Source: Nonomuraea glycinis (GTDB lineage: Bacteria; Actinomycetota; Actinomycetes; Streptosporangiales; Streptosporangiaceae). Taken from it: DNA of 64,000 nucleotides. A program made the translations under genes and the position numbers. Positions 57,564-64,000 of this stretch are shown piece by piece; within the stretch, counting starts at the first letter, position 1; each line of letters opens with the position of its first letter. Under the pieces are notes generated by a model. It saw only the letters and a list, made by a program, of their open reading frames with translations. It had not been told where the DNA came from and searched no databases. The stretch covers positions 62,001 through 126,000 of the forward strand of contig NZ_BMNK01000009.1 in NCBI RefSeq assembly GCF_014646515.1, given 5' to 3'.

Positions 57564-58481
57564 GTGAACAACGGCTACGTTGAACTGAGCAGGGAGCAGT
57601 GGAGCGAACTCCGCAAGAACACGCCCTTGACTCTCACGGCGGAGGAGCTCGAAGAGCTTCGAGGCGTCGACGATCCCATCGATCTCACCGAGGTCACCGA
57701 CATCTACCTGCCGCTGACGCGGCTGCTGAACCTGCATTTCACCGGGTCCAAGGAGCGCAGCAGCGTCCTGAGCGCGTTCCTGGGCCACGCCGAGCAGCGC
57801 GTCCCGTACATCCTGGGCATCGCGGGCAGTGTCGCGGTCGGCAAGTCGACCACGGCGCGACTGTTGCACACGCTGCTGGCCAGGTGGCCCGAGCACCCGC
57901 ACGTGGAGCTGATCACCACCGACAGCTTCCTCTACCCGAACGCGGTGCTGGAGTCCAAGGGCATCATGCACCGCAAGGGCTTCCCGGAGAGCTATGACCG
58001 CAGAGGGCTGGTGCGGTTCGTCGCCGAGGTGAAGGCGGGCGCGCCCGAGGTGCGGGCCCCGATCTACAGCCACCTTGAGTACGACATCGTCCCCGGCGCC
58101 GCGCAGATCGTGAAAAGTCCCGATATCTTGATTATCGAGGGACTCAACGTCCTCCAGCCGGCCCCGCCCACCTCACTGGCGGTCAACGACTACTTCGACT
58201 TCTCCATCTACGTGGACGCCAAGGTGGAGAACGTCCGCAACTGGTACGTCGACCGCTTCCACAAGCTCCGCCGCACCGCCTTCGAGGACCCCAAGTCCTA
58301 CTTCCGCCACATCGCCGAGTTGTCCTACGAGGAGGCCACCGCCTTCGCGGTCAACGTCTGGCGTGACATCAACGAGCGCAACCTGGTCGAGAACATCGCC
58401 CCCACCCGGGGCCGCGCCGACCTGGTCATGCACAAGGGCGCCGAACACGCCGTGACGCGGGTGCGGCTGCGACGCACCTGA
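57564..58481 (+). CDS. coaA: Pantothenate kinase type I
   Basis: A 305-aa CoaA, which phosphorylates pantothenate, the rate-controlling step of coenzyme A synthesis. Diagnostic are VELSREQWSELR, the P-loop GIAGSVAVGKSTTARLL, ITTDSFLYPNAVLE, RKGFPESYDRRGLVRFV and APIYSHLEYDIVPG. The GTG at 57564 has AAGG next to it. It is transcribed opposite to the surrounding housekeeping genes and is separated from glmM by an ABC transporter operon. Confidence 0.95.
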   Translation: MNNGYVELSREQWSELRKNTPLTLTAEELEELRGVDDPIDLTEVTDIYLPLTRLLNLHFTGSKERSSVLSAFLGHAEQRVPYILGIAGSVAVGKSTTARLLHTLLARWPEHPHVELITTDSFLYPNAVLESKGIMHRKGFPESYDRRGLVRFVAEVKAGAPEVRAPIYSHLEYDIVPGAAQIVKSPDILIIEGLNVLQPAPPTSLAVNDYFDFSIYVDAKVENVRNWYVDRFHKLRRTAFEDPKSYFRHIAELSYEEATAFAVNVWRDINERNLVENIAPTRGRADLVMHKGAEHAVTRVRLRRT

Positions 58482-58587
58482 ACGCGTCCTCGAACACGTA
58501 GGTCGCGAACCTGCCCGCGCACTCCTGATCGTCGATGTCGGCGAACCAGCAGTCCTCGCCGTGATCGTGGCACCTGTAGATCTGCAT
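58426..58587 (-). CDS. Possible small Cys/His-rich protein (53 aa), antisense to the coaA end
   Basis: A short frame reading MQIYRCHDHGEDCWFADI then DDQECAGRFATYVFEDAF. The Cys/His pattern (C6, H7, H9, C13, C23) could bind a metal and the composition is unlike a random GC-rich frame in its first 37 residues. The tail lies antisense to the last 56 bp of coaA. A weak GGGAAG lies upstream of the ATG. I do not recognise a family. Confidence 0.3.
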   Translation of the reverse strand: MQIYRCHDHGEDCWFADIDDQECAGRFATYVFEDAFRCVAAAPASRRVRRPCA

Positions 58588-58748
58588 GACCGGCAGCTTC
58601 CCGAATCAGAGTCAATGAGGATTCAACGTCCGATCGACAGGCCCGGGACTCCACCCGTGGGCGCAGCGTGAATTCCAGCCCCAGGGATGACGTCGTTCAT
58701 CCTTTTGACCGACGCCGCGGCCATATCGCTGCGGGTAGGGTCCCGGAC

Positions 58749-59657
58749 ATGCACATCCTCGCTACCGAGGGGCTGACCAAACGCTTCCCCACCGTCACGG
58801 CGCTCGACCGACTGTCGGTCACCGTCGGATCCGGCGTCACCGGCCTCGTCGGGGCGAACGGCGCGGGCAAGTCGACGCTCATCAAGATCCTGCTCGGCCT
58901 GCTGCCTGCCTCCGAGGGCACCGCCAAGGTGCTCGACCTGGACGTGGCGACGCGCGGCGCGGAGATCCGCAGGTTCGTCGGTTACATGCCCGAGCACGAC
59001 TGCCTGCCGCCTGACGTGTCCGCCACCGAGTTCGTCGTCCATCTGGCCCGGATGTCCGGGCTGCCGCGCACGGCGGCCCGCGAGCGCGCCGCCGACGTGC
59101 TGCGCCACGTCGGCCTGGCCGAAGAGCGCTACCGGGCGATCGGCGGCTACTCCACCGGCATGAAGCAGCGCGTCAAGCTGGCCCAGTCACTGGTCCACGA
59201 CCCCAAGCTGATCTTCCTCGACGAGCCCACCAACGGGCTCGACCCACGCGGCCGCGACGAGATGCTGGCGCTCATCCGGCGCATCGGCACCGAGTTCGGC
59301 ATCAGCGTGCTCGTCACCTCCCACCTGCTCGGCGAGCTGGAGCGCATCTGCGACCACGTCATCGTCATCGACGCCGGGCGACTGCTGCGCTCCTCGGCGA
59401 TCGCCGAGTTCACCCATGCCACGGAGTCCATCACCGTCGAGGTCGAGGACGGCGCCGAGCAGCTCACGGCGCGCCTGGCCGAGCTCGGCCAGACCGTCAC
59501 CCCGCACGGCCGCCTGCTGGTGGTCAAGGTGCTCGGTCCCGAGACGTTCGACGCCGTCCGCGACGCCGCCGCCGACCTGGATCTGGGCCTGATCCGCCTG
59601 GAGCAGGGCCGGCACCGCATCGAGGACGTCTTCAGGGAGGAGGCGGCCCATGTCTGA
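58749..59657 (+). CDS. ABC transporter ATP-binding protein (first of two)
   Basis: A 302-aa ABC ATPase. Walker A is GLVGANGAGKSTLIKILLG, the signature is GGYSTGMKQRVKLAQSL, Walker B is LIFLDEPTNGLDPRG, and the switch His is in VLVTSHLLGELE. It belongs to the ABC-2/Nod-like export type. The ATG at 58749 is the first Met of the family N-terminus (MHILATEGLTKRFPTVTALD). It overlaps the first permease by 8 nt and heads a four-gene operon. Confidence 0.92.
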   Translation: MHILATEGLTKRFPTVTALDRLSVTVGSGVTGLVGANGAGKSTLIKILLGLLPASEGTAKVLDLDVATRGAEIRRFVGYMPEHDCLPPDVSATEFVVHLARMSGLPRTAARERAADVLRHVGLAEERYRAIGGYSTGMKQRVKLAQSLVHDPKLIFLDEPTNGLDPRGRDEMLALIRRIGTEFGISVLVTSHLLGELERICDHVIVIDAGRLLRSSAIAEFTHATESITVEVEDGAEQLTARLAELGQTVTPHGRLLVVKVLGPETFDAVRDAAADLDLGLIRLEQGRHRIEDVFREEAAHV

Positions 59658-60503
59658 GATCTACGACATCGGCTACCGCCACTACGACGGCCCACGCCTG
59701 GGCCGCGGCCACACGGTGCGGGCGCTGACCGTGCACAGCCTGCGCGGGATCTTCGGCCTCGGCCGCACCGCACGCAGCAAGATCATGCCGTTCTCTCTGG
59801 TCACCATCATGCTGCTGCCCGCCGTCGTGTCCATCGCGATGATGGCGCTGGTCAAGCAGCCCGGCCTGATCCCCTACAGCGGTTTCGCCGTCATCATGCA
59901 GGCGGTCGTGGCGATCTTCCTGGCCGCCCAGGCGCCCACGGTCGTCGCCCCCGACCTGCGCTTCCGCGTCCTGCCGCTCTACCTGTCCCGGCCCGTCACC
60001 ATCAGCGAGTACGTCGGCGCCAAGGTCGCGGCGATGACCATGGCGCTGTTCCTGCTGGTCGCGGTGCCGCTGACGCTGATCTACGTGGGCGAGCTGCTGA
60101 TCGACCTGCCGGGGCCGCCGGGGACCGGGGAGTTCTTCGGCTCGGTGGCCATGGCCCTGGTGCTGGCGCTGCTGCTGTCTACCTTCGGCCTGGCGATCTC
60201 CTCGCTCACCCCCAGACGCGGTCTCGGCGTCGCCTCCGTCATGGCCGCCTACCTGCTGTCCTCGGCGGCGGTCCCGGTCATCTACGGCACGCTGGAGATG
60301 TCGGGCTACGACTCCCAGGCCCGCTGGGCCTGGCTGGCCAACCCGTTCTGGCTCGTCGACGCCGTGCAGTCCTCGCTGTTCGGCACCCCGTCGCACGCCG
60401 AAGGCCCCTATCCCGGGGGCCCCATCCCCGCCGTCCTGGTCGTGGCCCTCATCGCCGCCGCCATGGCGGTCCTGGCCCTGCGCTACCGGAAGGCGGCCTC
60501 GCG

Positions 60504-60507
<4 letters not shown>
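59650..60507 (+). CDS. ABC-2-type permease (first of two)
   Basis: A 285-aa membrane protein with six hydrophobic segments (MPFSLVTIMLLPAVVSIAMM, VAAMTMALFLLVAVPLTLIY, VASVMAAYLLSSAAVPVIYG and others). An N-terminal YDIGYRHYDGPRLGRGHTV motif is shared with ABC-2 permeases of this type in actinobacteria. It pairs with the ATPase genes on either side (8-nt and 4-nt overlaps). The exported substrate is unknown. Confidence 0.87.
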
Positions 60508-61417
<910 letters not shown>

Positions 61418-61418
<1 letters not shown>

Positions 61419-62134
61419 TGAACACCGTGGTCGCAGGCATCACCTACCGGGCGCTGCTGGGCAGGCGCAGGATCCTGCTGCTCCTGCTGCTGCCGCTCGG
61501 CCTGATCGGCCTGGCCATCCTGCTGCGCGTCGTGGGCAGCGCCGACCAGCGCTCGGCCGTGCTGCTGATGGACACGTTCGCCATCGCCACCATGCTGCCG
61601 CTGCTCGGGCTCATCGCGGGCACCGGGGTCATCGCCCCCGAGATCGACGACGGCACCATCATCCACCTGCTGTCCAAGCCGATCTCCCGCCCGGTCATCG
61701 CCGGCACGAAATTCCTGGTGGCGGCCTCGGTCCTGGGGCTGTTCGCCGCCGTGCCCACCTACATCGCGGCCTGGCTCCTGGTCCGCAACGAGGACGGCAT
61801 CGCCTTCGGCTTCGCCATCGGGGTGCTGGTCGCGGGCATCGCCTACGCCGCCGTCTTCCTGCTGCTCGGCGTCATCACCCGGCATGCCGTCGCCATCGGC
61901 GTCATCTACGCCCTCGTCTGGGAGACCCTCGTCGGCACCTTGATCCAGGGCGCCCAGAAGTTCTCCATCCAGCAGTGGGGCCAGGCCATCGCCGCCCAGC
62001 TCTCCGACTCGCCGTTCGTGGACGCGAAGGTCACCCTCGGCTTCGCCGTACCAGCACTGATCATCGTCACGGTCGGCGCGGTCCTGTGGGCGGGCCTGCG
62101 CCTGCGCACGTTCTCCCTCACCGGCGACGAATAA
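61418..62134 (+). CDS. ABC-2-type permease (second of two)
   Basis: A 238-aa membrane protein with about six hydrophobic segments, beginning MNTVVAGITYRALLGRRRIL and containing the ABC-2 hallmark GVIAPEIDDGTIIHLLSKPI then SRPVIAGTKFL. It completes the second ATPase-permease pair; the two pairs may form a single heteromeric exporter. The ATG at 61418 is set by the TGATG overlap with the preceding gene. Confidence 0.88.
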
Positions 62135-62147
62135 GCACCGGCACAAG

Positions 62148-62189
62148 CGACAGCTCCGGGCACGGCGTGAGCCGTGCCCGGAGCTGTCG
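62148..62189. terminator. Bidirectional terminator between ABC operon and glmM
   Basis: An 18-bp perfect stem, CGACAGCTCCGGGCACGG (62148-62165) with CCGTGCCCGGAGCTGTCG (62172-62189), and a six-base loop. It lies between convergent units and ends two bases before the glmM stop codon. Confidence 0.85.
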
Positions 62190-62191
62190 TG

Positions 62192-63550
62192 TCAGACGCA
62201 GGCGACGCGGACGACGTCCGCGAGGCGCTCGGCGACCTTGGTGGCCTGGTCCTTCGAGGAGGCCTCCACCATGACGCGGATCATCGGCTCGGTGCCGCTC
62301 GGCCTGATGAGGACCCGGCCCGTCTCGCCGAGCTCCGCCTCGGCCACCGCGACCGCGTCCGTGAGCTCGTTCACGGCTGACTTGCCCCGGTCCACGTCCT
62401 TGACGTTGATCAGGATCTGCGGCAGCGGCGTCATGATCGACGCCAGCTCCTGGAGCGACGTGCCCGTACGCGCCATCACCGAGAGCAGGTGGAGCGAGGT
62501 GAGCAGGCCGTCGCCCGTGGTGGCGTGGTCGAGCATGATGACGTGCCCCGACTGCTCGCCGCCCAGGTTGAAGCCGTCGGACTTCATCCGCTCGAGCACG
62601 TAGCGGTCGCCCACGGCGGTCTCGATCACGTTGATGCCCGCATCACGCATCGCCAGCTTGAAGCCCAGGTTGGACATCACGGTCGCGACCACGGTGTCCT
62701 TGGCCAGGGTGCCCTTGGCGTGCATGTCGGCCGCGAGGACGGCCATGATCTGGTCGCCGTCGACGATCGCGCCGGTGTGGTCGACGGCCAGGCAACGGTC
62801 GGCGTCACCGTCGTAGGCGATGCCCACATCGGCGCCGCGCGAGACGACCACCTGCTGGAGCTTGTCCAGGTGGGTGGAGCCGTGACCGGCGTTGATGTTG
62901 AGGCCGTCGGGCCTGGCCCCGATCGCCTCCACCCGGGCCCCGGCCCGCAGCAGCGCCTCCGGGGCGACCATGTGAGCGGCGCCGTGCGCGCAGTCGACCA
63001 CGATGTCCAGCCCGTCGAGCTGCCCGTTGACCGACGTCAGGACATGCGAGATGTAGCGGTCCACCTCGCCGTAGGCGTCCCGGACCCGGCCGACGGCCGA
63101 GCCGACCGGCCGGTCCCAGTCCTCGCCGAGTCGCCGCTCGACCTCGTCCTCGACCGCGTCGGACAGCTTGAAGCCACCCCGGGCGAGGAACTTGATGCCG
63201 TTGTCGGGCGCCGGATTGTGCGAAGCCGACAGCATGACGCCGAAATCGGCGCCGAGCGCGGCCGTGAGATGGGCGACGGCGGGAGTGGGCAGCACGCCGA
63301 GGCGCAGCACATCCACTCCGGACGACGCGAGGCCGGCGACCACAGCGGCTTCGAGAAACTCTCCCGAAGCTCGCGGGTCCCGGCCTACGACCGCTACTGG
63401 CCTCTGCCGACGGCCTGAGCCAGTAGCGGTGAACACGCCTGCATCGCCGAGGACGTGAGCCGCCGCGACCGAAAGGGCCATGGCGGTCTCGGCCGTGAGG
63501 TCGCGACCCGCGACCCCACGCACCCCGTCGGTGCCGAACAGACGCGCCAA
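62192..63550 (-). CDS. glmM: Phosphoglucosamine mutase
   Basis: A 452-aa enzyme that interconverts glucosamine-6-phosphate and glucosamine-1-phosphate for UDP-GlcNAc. The N-terminus is MARLFGTDGVRGVAGRDLT, the phosphoserine loop VMLSASHNPAPDNGIKF, the metal loop IAYDGDADRCLAVD and the sugar loop NLGGEQSGHVIML, with the phosphate-binding RPSGTEPMIRVMVE near the end. TTG 63550, one base after the rpsI stop, is the start that gives the family N-terminus. The usual neighbour glmS is not in the window. Confidence 0.95.
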   Translation of the reverse strand: MARLFGTDGVRGVAGRDLTAETAMALSVAAAHVLGDAGVFTATGSGRRQRPVAVVGRDPRASGEFLEAAVVAGLASSGVDVLRLGVLPTPAVAHLTAALGADFGVMLSASHNPAPDNGIKFLARGGFKLSDAVEDEVERRLGEDWDRPVGSAVGRVRDAYGEVDRYISHVLTSVNGQLDGLDIVVDCAHGAAHMVAPEALLRAGARVEAIGARPDGLNINAGHGSTHLDKLQQVVVSRGADVGIAYDGDADRCLAVDHTGAIVDGDQIMAVLAADMHAKGTLAKDTVVATVMSNLGFKLAMRDAGINVIETAVGDRYVLERMKSDGFNLGGEQSGHVIMLDHATTGDGLLTSLHLLSVMARTGTSLQELASIMTPLPQILINVKDVDRGKSAVNELTDAVAVAEAELGETGRVLIRPSGTEPMIRVMVEASSKDQATKVAERLADVVRVACV

Positions 63551-63551
63551 T

Positions 63552-64000
63552 TTAGCGCTTGCTGTACTGCGGAGCCTTACGGGCCTTCTTGAGGCCGTAC
63601 TTCTTCCGCTCCGTGGCGCGCGCGTCACGGGTCAGGAAGCCGGCCTTCTTGAGCGGCGCACGGTTGGTCTCGACATCCAGTGCCGTCAGCGCGCGGGACA
63701 GGCCCATGCGCAGCGCGCCGGCCTGGCCGGTCACGCCGCCGCCGTCGATGCGCGCGATGACGTCGAACGCCTCTTCGGCGCCGAGCACCACGAAGGGCTC
63801 GTTGACGATCTGCTGGTGGACCTTGTTGGGGAAGTAGACGTCAAGCGAACGACCATTGATCGTCCACTTGCCGGTGCCGGGGACGATGCGCACGCGGGCG
63901 ATCGCCTCCTTCCGGCGGCCGGTGCCGTACGAGTTGCCCGTGGTGATGGGCTTGCGCACGGGAGCGTCAGCACTTGCGGTGGACTCGGTGGTGTACTCGG
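63552..64000 (-). CDS. rpsI: 30S ribosomal protein S9 (start lies beyond the window)
   Basis: The C-terminal 148 codons of S9. Typical segments are YGTGRRKEAIARVRIVPGTG, TGQAGALRMGLSRALTALD and the C-terminal KKARKAPQYSKR that reaches the P-site tRNA. The frame continues upstream as EYTTESTASADAPVRKP, the variable acidic extension seen in actinobacterial S9, so the gene runs past base 64000; the GTG at 63957-63959 is probably not the true start. rplM is expected further upstream. It ends one base before glmM. Confidence 0.95.
   Translation of the reverse strand, partial: EYTTESTASADAPVRKPITTGNSYGTGRRKEAIARVRIVPGTGKWTINGRSLDVYFPNKVHQQIVNEPFVVLGAEEAFDVIARIDGGGVTGQAGALRMGLSRALTALDVETNRAPLKKAGFLTRDARATERKKYGLKKARKAPQYSKR

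Overview
The window is GC-rich DNA (roughly 70% by eye) from an actinobacterium. A filamentous member of the Streptosporangiales (Nonomuraea/Streptosporangium-like) is my inference; the phylum is well supported. Starts are often GTG or TTG, genes are chained by ATGA/GTGA overlaps, and from about 35.6 kb onward the order strongly resembles the Mycobacterium tuberculosis stretch guaB3-guaB2-DUF5319-rsdA-sigD-groEL-groES-tsaD-rimI-tsaB-tsaE-alr-nnrD-glmM-rpsI.

0-14.4 kb is a surface-glycan/lipid accessory region. A minus-strand block (partial GT2 glycosyltransferase, methyltransferase-like protein with a C-terminal coiled coil, unrecognised 277-aa protein) diverges from a tightly coupled plus-strand operon: acyl carrier protein, SDR reductase, ANL acyl ligase, LuxE-like acyl-protein synthetase and LuxC-like acyl reductase. 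This is an aldehyde-forming module without a luciferase. It is followed by a GT-C-like polytopic protein, a GT2-GtrA fusion, a methyltransferase, a NodB-type deacetylase and a second GT-C-like membrane protein.

14.4-27.6 kb holds mostly single genes: a secreted beta-propeller, an XRE regulator divergent from a quinone-oxidoreductase-like gene that carries a SoxR/MerR-type palindromic promoter, guaA, a DUF885 protein, a GNAT acetyltransferase, a membrane Ser/Thr kinase with an extracellular sensor, a beta-propeller lipoprotein, and glpD. A stand-alone TnpB element (27.7-29.1 kb) sits next to glpD.

29.3-33.4 kb is an amino-sugar (GalNAc-type) catabolic operon: DeoR-type regulator, a collapsed SIS-domain isomerase/deaminase gene, nagA/agaA-like deacetylase, PfkB-type sugar-phosphate kinase and class II aldolase. 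A phosphotransferase-fold protein and a TetR/DHFR-like divergent pair follow.

35.6-64 kb is the conserved core: guaB3-like and guaB, a TrmB/LuxR-type regulator, DUF5319, SigD-like sigma factor with a very short RsdA-like reading frame behind it, groEL/groES with CIRCE, a THUMP-like methyltransferase, a heptad-repeat coiled-coil protein, the t6A genes tsaD/tsaB/tsaE with rimI, a class F sortase and possible substrate, alr, nnrD, acpS, a PhoX-like Tat protein, coaA, a four-gene ABC-2 exporter operon, glmM and the 3' part of rpsI.

Recurring oddities are short tandem duplications lying directly at gene 3' ends (33.3, 35.4, 41.3, 46.8 and 50.0 kb). No tRNA, rRNA or CRISPR array was recognised.
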